From NCBI GenBank assembly GCA_007695145.1, contig REEI01000075.1, positions 1-64,000 on the forward strand: a DNA stretch of 64,000 nt, written 5' to 3'. The notes under the pieces are model-generated. The model was given only the letters and a program-made list of their open reading frames with translations, searched no databases and had not been told where the DNA came from. Every line of letters starts with the position of its first letter. Position 1 is the stretch's first letter. A program made the position numbers and the translations under genes. Source of the stretch: Saprospirales bacterium (lineage in GTDB: Bacteria; Bacteroidota; Bacteroidia; Chitinophagales; Saprospiraceae). This document shows positions 28,188-36,315 of this stretch, in pieces.

Positions 28188-29438
28188 AACAGAAGTGCGG
28201 AATTGATAGCAATGGAAGACCGCTATGGCGCTCACAATTACCATCCACTGCCCGTGGTCCTTTCAAAAGGGGAGGGAATTTTTGTTTGGGATGTTGAGGG
28301 AAGGAAATACTACGATTTTCTTTCAGCCTACTCAGCAGTCAATCAAGGCCACTGTCACCCCAGAATATTGAGTGCTTTGACTGAACAGGCTTCTCTTTTG
28401 ACCTTAACAAGCCGGGCTTTTCATAACGATGTACTCGGCCCCTATGAAAAATTTGTAACTGAATATTTTGGATATGACAAATTGCTGCCCATCAATACAG
28501 GGGTAGAGGCAGTAGAAACAGCCATAAAGTTGTGTAGAAAATGGGCTTATCAAAAAAAGGGAGTGCCTGAAAACCAGGCCAAACTAATTTTCGTTGAGAG
28601 AAATTTTCACGGAAGAACTCTTGGAGCCATTTCCGCCAGCACAGATCCCGATGCTAGAAATGAGTTCGGCCCCTATGTTCCAGGTTATGAGATTATTCCA
28701 TATGACGACATTCCTGCTCTTGAGCGGGCGCTTCAAGATCCAAATGTAGCGGGTTTTCTGTTTGAACCAATTCAGGGTGAAGCAGGCGTTGTTGTCCCAT
28801 CGGAAAATTATCTCACAGAAGCACACCACTTATGCAAGAAACACAATGTGCTTTTTATCGCCGATGAGGTACAGACAGGAATTGCCCGAACCGGCAAACT
28901 TCTGGCTACCTGTGGTAATTGCAGCTGTCAAAATCCTTGCGAAAACAATTATGAAACACGACCGGATATACTCATTCTTGGGAAAGCCATTTCCGGTGGC
29001 GTATTCCCCGTTTCAGCTGTCTTGGCAGATGATGAAATAATGATGTGTATTAAGCCAGGCGAACACGGAAGTACTTTTGGCGGAAATCCGCTTGGGTGCA
29101 GGGTAGCTATGGCTGCACTTGAAGTTATTCGCGATGAGAAACTTGCTGAAAATGCTGAAAAAATGGGTATCATTTTCAGAGAGCGCATGCAATCTTTAGT
29201 TGATCAATACGAGCTGTTTGAGCTCGTACGTGGAAAAGGCCTGCTGAATGCTGTAGTGATCAACGACAGTCCTGAGAGCAAAACCGCTTATAATTTCTGC
29301 ATCAAAATGGCTGAAAACGGGCTACTGGCCAAACCCACGCACGGAAATATTATCCGCTTTGCGCCACCGCTAATTATCAAGCAGGAAGAAATGGAATCTG
29401 CATGTGGTATTATTGAACAAACTCTGAAAAGCTATTAA
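28188..29438 (+). CDS. rocD: Ornithine--oxo-acid aminotransferase with a cysteine-rich insert
   Basis: A PLP enzyme converting ornithine and 2-oxoglutarate to glutamate semialdehyde and glutamate (arginine catabolism, proline link). Family marks are [16 protein letters not shown] at the N-terminus, [56 protein letters not shown] and the PLP-lysine in [10 protein letters not shown] (Lys266). A start at 28188 ([10 protein letters not shown], with GAGAGG upstream) is preferred; the frame extends to ATG 28167. Odd feature: a ~12-residue insert before the PLP lysine with four cysteines (C-x2-C-x-C-x3-C, encoded at 28911-28940), which looks like a metal site and is not part of the core fold as I know it. 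Confidence 0.94.
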   Translation, partial: NRSAELIAMEDRYGAHNYHPLPVVLSKGEGIFVWDVEGRKYYDFLSAYSAVNQGHCHPRILSALTEQASLLTLTSRAFHNDVLGPYEKFVTEYFGYDKLLPINTGVEAVETAIKLCRKWAYQKKGVPENQAKLIFVERNFHGRTLGAISASTDPDARNEFGPYVPGYEIIPYDDIPALERALQDPNVAGFLFEPIQGEAGVVVPSENYLTEAHHLCKKHNVLFIADEVQTGIARTGKLLATCGNCSCQNPCENNYETRPDILILGKAISGGVFPVSAVLADDEIMMCIKPGEHGSTFGGNPLGCRVAMAALEVIRDEKLAENAEKMGIIFRERMQSLVDQYELFELVRGKGLLNAVVINDSPESKTAYNFCIKMAENGLLAKPTHGNIIRFAPPLIIKQEEMESACGIIEQTLKSY

Positions 29439-29644
29439 GGGATTTGATCAATCAATAGACAACTTACTATCCTTAAGAAATACTGCATCACCAATTCCTT
29501 TCTCATTGCGACATTAGGGTAGCCCATCAACAAAAGAAACTTAAGCCAGTTATTACATTTCCAGAACTAAAATCAAGTTATTGGGCTTCCCGTTTTTTAT
29601 CTGAATAAGCCTTATCTTGCGGCATTAAATCAAAGTTGTTGCTC

Positions 29645-31348
29645 ATGAAATGGTTAATTCAACTTCTCCTTCTGCTTCTTTTCCTGGTATCCTGTGAACC
29701 ACAAGGTCCCACAGCGGACATTATTATTCACAATGCTGAGATACATACTCTCAGACCAGAAGGCCAAACTTATTCGGCCATTGCCATAAAAGGTGATAGA
29801 ATCCTTGGGCTTGGAACGGAGGAAAGCATTTTGAAGTTCGTTGACGCGGGAACCAACATGATCGATGCCAGAGGTAACTTCTTAATGCCGGGGCTAATTG
29901 AAGGCCATGGTCACTTCCTTGGATTTGGCAGGTCCTTGATGGAATTAGATTTGTTAGAGGTTGGCAGCTGGGCTGAGACTATCGCACTCGTCTCTGATGA
30001 AGTAGCAAAAGCGGAACCGGGTCGCTGGATAACTGGTAGAGGCTGGCATCAGGATAAGTGGACAGATGTAACCCCTGTTGATGGCAGTCCCTATCCTGAC
30101 CACCTTGATTTGAGTGTGATCAGTCCCGATAATCCTGTGATATTAATTCATGCAAGTGGCCACTCATTGATTGCCAATGAGAGGGCTATGAAGGAAGCCG
30201 GGATAACCCGTGACACTCCTGATCCTGATGGTGGAACCATTAGAAGAGATGAAGAGGGAAACCCTATAGGCGTTTTTGAAGAGACTGCCATGTATCCCAT
30301 AAGGGAAGCCTTTTGGTCTCAAGGTGGAAGGGGAACAGAAGAGGAGGAGAGAGCCAGAATAAGGGAGGCAGCACTTATTGCCCAGGAGGAGGCCTTCCGT
30401 CACGGAATCACCAGCTTCCAGGATGCAGGCTTAAGTATGCAAGAAATTGGCGTTCTTCGGACCATGGCCAATGACGGCGAACTAGATATTCGCCTGTGGA
30501 TAATGCTACTTGAAAATTACGAATCCATGAGGGTGTCTGTCAAGCAACTCCCCATTGTCGGTGAGGCGGACAACCGCTTTACAGTAGCCGCTTTAAAAGC
30601 ATTTAATGATGGTGCGCTGGGATCATATGGAGCCTTATTGATCGAACCATATTCAGATAAACCAGAGGAGTCCGGCCAGTTGGTCACCCCAGAGGAGGAG
30701 TTGAGGTCTATTGCTGCACTGGCGCGGGATCATCAATTACAGTACTGTGTGCATGCAATAGGAGACCTTGCCAATAAGATGATGCTGGATATTTATGAAG
30801 AAACCTTTGAAGACAAGGATCAACTCAGAGAGGCCCGGTGGAGAATTGAGCACGCCCAGCATCTGAGACCTGAAGATATCAATCGCTTTGCAGAATTTGG
30901 GATCATTGCAGCCATGCAGACGATTCATTGCGCCTCTGATGCTGCTTTTGTGGTTACCCGATTGGGAGAAAAAAGAGCTGAAGAGGGTGCTTACATGTGG
31001 CGGTCCCTTATCGATGCCGGAGTATTGGTTACCAATGGAACGGATGTGCCCGTGGAGCGGATAAATCCATTTACCGGACTTTACGCAGCAGTGAGCAGAA
31101 AGCTACCCGGTCAAGAAATGGCCTTTTACCCCGAACAATCGATGACCAGGGAAGAAGCACTGCGAAGCTACACCATCAACAATGCCATTGCCGCTTTTGA
31201 GGAGGATTTAAAAGGCAGTCTGGAAGAGGGAAAGTTGGCTGATCTTATTTTACTCGACAGAAACCTTCTCACATGCGAAAAAAGTGATATTCCGAACACA
31301 AAAGTACTTATGACGATGGTTGGCGGAAAGATCGTTTACGAGGACTAA
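29645..31348 (+). CDS. Lipoprotein amidohydrolase (YtcJ-like, Amidohydro_3)
   Basis: 567 residues from the ATG at 29645; an upstream TTG at 29636 is also in frame. The N-terminus MKWLIQLLLLLLFLVSC is a lipoprotein signal with the lipidated Cys17, so the enzyme is membrane-anchored outside the cytoplasm. It belongs to the metal-dependent amidohydrolase superfamily, YtcJ-like branch: GLIEGHGHFLGFG (HxH metal ligands), SFQDAGLSM, YCVHAIGDLANKMMLD, RIEHAQHL and the late NGTDVPVERINPF with the metal/catalytic Asp. Substrate unknown. Convergent with the site-2 protease gene, whose stop is only 53 bp away. Confidence 0.92.
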   Translation: MKWLIQLLLLLLFLVSCEPQGPTADIIIHNAEIHTLRPEGQTYSAIAIKGDRILGLGTEESILKFVDAGTNMIDARGNFLMPGLIEGHGHFLGFGRSLMELDLLEVGSWAETIALVSDEVAKAEPGRWITGRGWHQDKWTDVTPVDGSPYPDHLDLSVISPDNPVILIHASGHSLIANERAMKEAGITRDTPDPDGGTIRRDEEGNPIGVFEETAMYPIREAFWSQGGRGTEEEERARIREAALIAQEEAFRHGITSFQDAGLSMQEIGVLRTMANDGELDIRLWIMLLENYESMRVSVKQLPIVGEADNRFTVAALKAFNDGALGSYGALLIEPYSDKPEESGQLVTPEEELRSIAALARDHQLQYCVHAIGDLANKMMLDIYEETFEDKDQLREARWRIEHAQHLRPEDINRFAEFGIIAAMQTIHCASDAAFVVTRLGEKRAEEGAYMWRSLIDAGVLVTNGTDVPVERINPFTGLYAAVSRKLPGQEMAFYPEQSMTREEALRSYTINNAIAAFEEDLKGSLEEGKLADLILLDRNLLTCEKSDIPNTKVLMTMVGGKIVYED

Positions 31349-31401
31349 GTAGGAATTCCAATGAATGTACCCTTTGTTGATGTCAGAATCTTAAAAAAGT
31401 A

Positions 31402-32487
31402 TCAACCTTGTCTGAAAGCCATCTCCAATCCCCTTTTATCCAAAACACCAATGATTTCTCTACCTGAGAGTACCGGTAAAATATCCACGTTGTCTTCCAT
31501 CATTTTAAAAAAGGCATCTTTAAGACTTTGTGCCGGGGTTATAAAAGTAATTTTCCTATCGACCAATTCAGCGATAGGTTTCTCCGATGTACCCGTTTTA
31601 AAAGCCTCTTCAATTTTGGCGGAGTTGAGCACTCCCATGTATTTGTAACCATTCTCTTCAAAGACTAAAAAGGATGTCTCCATACCAGTCATAAAATAAG
31701 CAGCCAATTCACCCACTCTCTGATCCTCTCTAATGATTGAGAAATTGCGCCGCATATAATCTGAAACTTTTTTTCCATGCAGGACGGACTCGGTTTGTGC
31801 AGATCTCAACTCGGCAGTTGCCATAAAAAAAACAAAAACCCCAATCAAGCCGAGAATTAATTCCCCCAAAAAAATACCTCCCAATAAAAAAGTCATCCCG
31901 AACAACTGTCCGATAATAACGGCTATTCGAGTAGCCTTGAGTCGATCCATCCCCATTGCCAGTAGAGAACGAAGCACCCTACCGCCATCCATAGGAAATG
32001 CCGGAATCATATTAAAAATTACCAAAGTGATATTGGTGTAAAACAACAAAGGGAGGAGATTGGACGGTTTGGTGAAAACTACATCAGCGGTATCAGTAAT
32101 GGCGAAACTCATACTGCCAGAAAAGTAAATAACTGGAAAGAGCAAAATAGCAATGGCAACATTGGTGGCCGGACCTGCAATGGCGATTAGAAATTCATGC
32201 ACCGGCTTATCGGGTAGTCGATTCAGACGGGCTAGCCCTCCTAATGGTGAGAGAATAATATCCTTTGTATTGACTCCAAATTTACGCGCTGTGAGTGCAT
32301 GTCCAAACTCGTGGATCACCACACAAAGAAACAACAGCAAAGCGAAGAAGAAAAACCAAAGTATTCCAACTGCATCCATCCCCTCAGACAGACCCACATA
32401 TCCCAGCCACACAAACAACAGCCCAAAGGACCAATGCAGCAATACGGGAATTCCCGAAATCGTCGCCAGCTTTAATGAACCTCTCAT
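31402..32487 (-). CDS. Site-2 protease (M50) with C-terminal CBS pair
   Basis: A 361-residue intramembrane zinc metalloprotease. The HExxH motif is VIHEFGHAL (His59, Glu60, His63) inside a transmembrane segment, and the third ligand lies in FNMIPAFPMDGGR (Asp167). About six hydrophobic segments occupy residues 1-230. A soluble tail follows with two CBS motifs (MRRNFSIIREDQRVGELAAY and DRKITFITPAQSLKDAFFKM), which usually sense adenine nucleotides. Family members cleave membrane-bound anti-sigma factors or other transmembrane substrates; the substrate here is unknown. Confidence 0.93.
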   Translation of the reverse strand: MRGSLKLATISGIPVLLHWSFGLLFVWLGYVGLSEGMDAVGILWFFFFALLLFLCVVIHEFGHALTARKFGVNTKDIILSPLGGLARLNRLPDKPVHEFLIAIAGPATNVAIAILLFPVIYFSGSMSFAITDTADVVFTKPSNLLPLLFYTNITLVIFNMIPAFPMDGGRVLRSLLAMGMDRLKATRIAVIIGQLFGMTFLLGGIFLGELILGLIGVFVFFMATAELRSAQTESVLHGKKVSDYMRRNFSIIREDQRVGELAAYFMTGMETSFLVFEENGYKYMGVLNSAKIEEAFKTGTSEKPIAELVDRKITFITPAQSLKDAFFKMMEDNVDILPVLSGREIIGVLDKRGLEMAFRQG

Positions 32488-32546
32488 AGGAGCAAATTTG
32501 ATTTAGTCCGGGGAAAAGTTTCTGGAAGCATTAACTCTAACAATAC

Positions 32547-32578
32547 CCTTTCCCTCCATTTAAACGGAGGATAAAGGT
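32547..32578 (-). terminator. Possible terminator after acyl-CoA dehydrogenase
   Basis: A hairpin with CCTCC (32553-32557) pairing with GGAGG (32566-32570) and partly paired flanks, between the dehydrogenase stop and the protease start. There is no clear U-tract, so it is a weak call. Confidence 0.35.
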
Positions 32579-32614
32579 TTTCAGTTCAGCCCTTAGAATA
32601 TATGGGCAACAACT

Positions 32615-33781
32615 TTAGAAAATCATCGGACTGTACAACTCTCCCTTCAATAGGTTTCTGGAAATAACGAGTTTCTGTATTTCGGATGTACCTTCGTATA
32701 TCTGTGTAATTTTTGCATCACGCATAAGGCGTTCTACATGATATTCCTTGACATAACCATAACCTCCGTGCACCTGCACTGCCTCTACTGCTGCTTTCAT
32801 TGCTGTTTCAGCTGCTACAAGTTTTGCCATGCTTCCTGGCACTGTGTATTCCATTCCGCGATCTTTGAGCTGGGCAGCCCGATAAACCTGAAGGCGAGCT
32901 ACTTCTATCTCGGTTTCCATATCTGCCAGTTTAAAACCAACAGCCTGATGCTTGTAAATTGGAACACCAAAGGTCTCCCTTTCCTGAGCATATTGAGTAG
33001 CCAGCTCAAGGGAACCTGCTGCGATTCCCAAGGCCTGAGCCGCGATGCCTATTCTTCCTCCTGACAGTGTTTTCATCGCAAATTTGAAACCAAATCCGTC
33101 GTCACCTATCCTATTTTCTTTGGGGACTTTTACATCGTTGTACATGATCGTATGGGTATCTGATGCCCTAATCCCCAATTTGTCCTCTTTTGCCCCTATT
33201 TCAACGCCCTCCCAGGAGGTGTCTACAATTAAGGCATTTACTCCCCGATGCCCCCTATCGGGATGACTTTGAGCCATTACCAAATGGATCCTTGAAGTAC
33301 CACCATTGGTAATCCAGTTTTTTGTCCCATTTAAAAGGTAGTAATCACCCATATCTACAGCAGTAGTTTGCTGACTGGTTGCATCACTTCCCGCCCCGGG
33401 CTCCGACAGACAAAAGGCACCAATCCACTCACCTGTTGCCAGCTTTGTGAGATACTTCTGTTTTTGATCTTCAGTTCCAAATTCTTCCAGCCCCCAACAT
33501 ACCAGTGAGTTATTTACGGACATAATAACAGAAGCAGAGCTATCCACCTTTGAGATTTCTTCCATTGCCAGCACATAAGACATGGTATCCATGCCACCTC
33601 CACCGTATTGCGGATCAACCATCATTCCCAAAAAGCCGAGTTCTCCCATCATTTTCACTTGTTCTTTAGGGTAGATCATATCTCGATCTCTATCAATCAC
33701 CCCCGGCAACAATTCCCTTTGGGTAAACTCTCTCGCAGCTTCTTTTACTGCCTGCTGTTCTTCGGTCAATTTGTATATCAT
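32615..33781 (-). CDS. Acyl-CoA dehydrogenase
   Basis: A 388-residue FAD enzyme introducing the alpha-beta double bond into acyl-CoA (fatty-acid or branched-chain degradation). It shows the signatures GAFCLSEPGAGSDATSQQT (FAD contact), YLLNGTKNWITNGG, the second ACAD domain TLSGGRIGIAAQALGIA, VHGGYGYVKEYHVERLMRDA, and the catalytic-base segment QIYEGTSEIQKL (Glu near 363). Length and base position suit the short-chain/butyryl group, but chain-length preference cannot be read reliably. A TATATTTG box lies 30 bp upstream. Confidence 0.95.
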   Translation of the reverse strand: MIYKLTEEQQAVKEAAREFTQRELLPGVIDRDRDMIYPKEQVKMMGELGFLGMMVDPQYGGGGMDTMSYVLAMEEISKVDSSASVIMSVNNSLVCWGLEEFGTEDQKQKYLTKLATGEWIGAFCLSEPGAGSDATSQQTTAVDMGDYYLLNGTKNWITNGGTSRIHLVMAQSHPDRGHRGVNALIVDTSWEGVEIGAKEDKLGIRASDTHTIMYNDVKVPKENRIGDDGFGFKFAMKTLSGGRIGIAAQALGIAAGSLELATQYAQERETFGVPIYKHQAVGFKLADMETEIEVARLQVYRAAQLKDRGMEYTVPGSMAKLVAAETAMKAAVEAVQVHGGYGYVKEYHVERLMRDAKITQIYEGTSEIQKLVISRNLLKGELYSPMIF

Positions 33782-33810
33782 CTGCTACACATTAAAATTT
33801 TTAAGAGTCG

Positions 33811-33818
33811 CAAATATA
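33811..33818 (-). promoter_or_regulatory. -7 element (TATATTTG) of the acyl-CoA dehydrogenase gene
   Basis: Perfect TAnnTTTG on the minus strand, 30 bp before the ATG. The -33 part is not clear (a TTG is 15 bp upstream). Confidence 0.45.
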
Positions 33819-33910
33819 ACGCTTTTACAGAGCCAATTGATTAAACAGGGCTAAAATTCCCATTCGAATCGACCAAATGAGGCGTACATTAATCATTCTC
33901 AAATACACAA

Positions 33911-34618
33911 TTAAATCAATCCACTGTCCAAAAAACTGTAGTAGCCCGTCTGAGCAATGATGAGGTGGTCCAATACTTTAATGTCAAATAGTTCACCACC
34001 TCGCCTTAGCTTCTTGGTGAGGTTGATATCTGCATTGCTCGGAGTTAAATTTCCTGACGGATGATTGTGCGCAAGGATAATCGAACTGCAAAGTGACTTT
34101 ATGGCCGGAGAAAATACCAGTTTTGAATCAACCGCCGTGCCGGCCACTCCCCCGGAACTGATCATACAATGCTTAATCACTCTGTTATTCCGATTCATGT
34201 AAATCACCCAAAATTCCTCATTAGTTAAATCTCCCAATTGTGGCCTGAGTAATTCGTATGCATCCCTGCTGCTTTTTATTTGAGGCTTTTCGTCCAGGTT
34301 TTTTAGTTTCCTCCTCCTACCCAGTTCCATAGCAGATGCGATAGTAACTGCTTTGGCATTGCCTATTCCGTTGAAGCGAGTGAGATCTAATGCTGTGTAT
34401 CGGCCCAACTCATTCAAGTCATGATTGCAATCCTGCAGTATTTCCTTTGCAAGATCTACAGCAGTTTTGTTTCGGCTACCGCTGCCCAACAAAATTGCCA
34501 TCAATTCTGCATTCGTTAAAGATCGAACACCTTTCTGCAGCATCTTTTCCCTGGGCCTGTCCTCCTCGGCCCAAAATTTTATTCCCTTTGAATTGGGGTT
34601 GTAGGTTTTCTGTTCCAT
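33911..34618 (-). CDS. radC: RadC/JAB-domain DNA repair family protein
   Basis: 235 residues, normal for the family. An N-terminal helix-hairpin-helix-like region (LTNAELMAILLGSGSRNKTA, RFNGIGNAKAVTIASAMELG) precedes the JAMM/MPN+ metalloprotease-like domain with HNHPSGNLTPSNAD (HxH-x-D metal ligands) and the closing strand DHLIIAQTGYYSFLDSGLI. Despite the name, a direct DNA-repair role for RadC is not established; members are common in chromosomes and mobile elements. It faces away from a 1-kb non-coding stretch that separates it from ssb. Confidence 0.95.
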   Translation of the reverse strand: MEQKTYNPNSKGIKFWAEEDRPREKMLQKGVRSLTNAELMAILLGSGSRNKTAVDLAKEILQDCNHDLNELGRYTALDLTRFNGIGNAKAVTIASAMELGRRRKLKNLDEKPQIKSSRDAYELLRPQLGDLTNEEFWVIYMNRNNRVIKHCMISSGGVAGTAVDSKLVFSPAIKSLCSSIILAHNHPSGNLTPSNADINLTKKLRRGGELFDIKVLDHLIIAQTGYYSFLDSGLI

Positions 34619-35638
34619 GATTTTTGATTTGTGTTGATAGAATTAAAATTTTGAAAAATCACCGGTCATGTTTCCTGAAGATACCCAATTAACATAACTT
34701 CCCGACTTAAAGTCCTCCCATTTGAATCTACATTCAAATTGCAAACCCCTGCAAAAATTAGTCTCTCCAGCCCCCCATCAGTAAAAAGGAAAGCTCATAT
34801 TTGAAGTAGATTCAGGCCAGCTTGATTGTACTTTAATTCCTAAAATTTGACTCGATCCATTATAAACCTCTTTAAGTTTTAATAAAACAAAAGCAGGTGT
34901 TCAAATTTACCGAAATTCGGATATAGCTTTACCAGGCCATCTCGCGGTAGCTCAATTGACTGATTTCCTCATGGTAAAATATCAATTTGTCACGCCAATT
35001 TCCGTCGCCTTAGATATTTAAAGACTTTATAGACCCAATTGATCTCTTCATTCCCGAGCTAAAAAAAAATTCAACTATGGCCTACTGTTCAGTCGAATTA
35101 TATCATCGGGTTTCAACCCATATCGCGATTGCTGAGCAAGGGTAATTTCACGATTTAGTCAAAGCTTTCGACATTATCCCATTAAGGTAAAAGCAGAAAG
35201 GGTAAATCCTGGATGGACATAGGATTTAGGTGTAAAAAATTCAGATTAAAGGATTTATTCGGCTATTCCTCCGGATAAGGGGAAGGTCAGAGTAAATTGT
35301 TGGTCAAAAGTATTTACGGACAGTACCAAAAGACGGTCATAGCAATTGCACCGGTAAATCAAAAATACCGGAATAAATACTTCAACTTTTGGAAATTAGC
35401 ACCAACTTGATCGGCCTAAATTTCCAACAAAACCTTCAGACTTCAAAACGGATCTGAGTAAAATCATCCATTTTAAAAAAATAGAAAATATCTAAATTTC
35501 AGGAATGCATTCTGAAGTCGAACGGAATTTACTCTAAACCTCCCCACCGGAGAGTATCAATTACCCTTGAAGTAAAAAAGCCAAACGGTGATTAGCGGGC
35601 CAAAATCTCAATAATAGCCCGGGACCTCAATTGCCCAT
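34619..35638. other. 1-kb region without a recognised gene
   Basis: No open frame of 60 codons and no recognisable structured RNA (RNase P, tmRNA and SRP consensus elements were looked for by eye). It contains an 8-bp inverted repeat at 34720-34739. GC is low and it may hold regulatory or degraded sequence. It separates radC from ssb on the same strand. Confidence 0.6.
34720..34739. repeat. Perfect inverted repeat ATTTGAAT/ATTCAAAT
   Basis: An 8-bp perfect palindrome with a 4-nt centre (CTAC), about 100 bp upstream of radC. It could be an operator; no regulator is known. Confidence 0.5.
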
Positions 35639-35992
35639 TCAGGCAACTGCCTCTTTCGTCGAGGCCGAAAGATTCAGAAACTGGTCAGCCTGCACTTGAG
35701 TGAGGTACCGGGTGTCGCCATTCTTGTCTTCGTAGCTTCTGTTGACAATTTTACCTGATACAGCCACTTTGCTTCCCTTTTTCAAGAGTCGATTCATAAG
35801 TTCGGCAGTTTTTCCCCAGGCAATCACCTTGTGCCACTGGGTTTTCTTTTGAACTTCACCGGACTTGTCTTTAAAATACTCGTTGACGGCAATATCAATC
35901 TTGCAAAGATTATTGCCATTGTCAAAAGTGATGATCTCAGGGTCTGCTCCGAGATGTCCGATTAACTGAACTTGATTGCTTAAATGTGTCAT
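35639..35992 (-). CDS. ssb: Short single-stranded DNA-binding protein
   Basis: 117 residues with an OB fold: NQVQLIGHLGADPEIITFDN, the KKTQWHKVIAWGKTAELMNR core with its Trp residues, and KKGSKVAVSGKIVNRSYEDK. It ends LSASTKEAVA directly after the OB domain. The usual flexible linker and acidic DDDIPF-type tip that recruits repair proteins is missing. This suggests a specialised or accessory SSB, perhaps beside a longer housekeeping copy elsewhere. Three 10-bp repeats lie upstream at 36069-36098. Confidence 0.95.
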   Translation of the reverse strand: MTHLSNQVQLIGHLGADPEIITFDNGNNLCKIDIAVNEYFKDKSGEVQKKTQWHKVIAWGKTAELMNRLLKKGSKVAVSGKIVNRSYEDKNGDTRYLTQVQADQFLNLSASTKEAVA

Positions 35993-36315
35993 AACGTAAA
36001 AGTTTTAATGATGAAAAATAATTACGCTGCAAAGATGAGGTCAGTTGGATACCCAAGCCGTAGAATACACGTTTGTATACGTCTGTAAACGTGTGTAAAC
36101 GGATAATTTATTCCAGTGAAAAGTACTTCATTGGGTGATGTTGTCCAAGGAAAGGGTGGGTAATCCCAAAGCCCTCCAGGTATGAGACATTCCCTATGGA
36201 GGTCTAAACCAGAAAGCAGTAATTGTTTTTTCAGAAAGCAAAGGATCGAAAAATCTCTTACCCCTGAGGAGTCAATAAAATGTGCTAATTTGGCTGAAGA
36301 GCACCTCTCTTGCCG
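35993..36315. other. ssb upstream region
   Basis: About 320 bp between the efflux pump stop and the ssb start (both minus strand). It holds the iterons at 36069-36103 and a CATCTTTG box (36037-36030; one mismatch to TAnnTTTG) 38 bp before the ATG. No gene seen. Confidence 0.55.
36069..36103. repeat. Helically phased 10-bp iterons upstream of ssb
   Basis: Plus strand: ACGTTTGTAT, ACGTCTGTAA, ACGTGTGTAA, then a partial ACGGA. The period is exactly 10 bp, so the sites lie on one face of the helix. They sit about 32-66 bp upstream of the likely -7 box of ssb, where an activator or repressor would bind. Confidence 0.75.
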
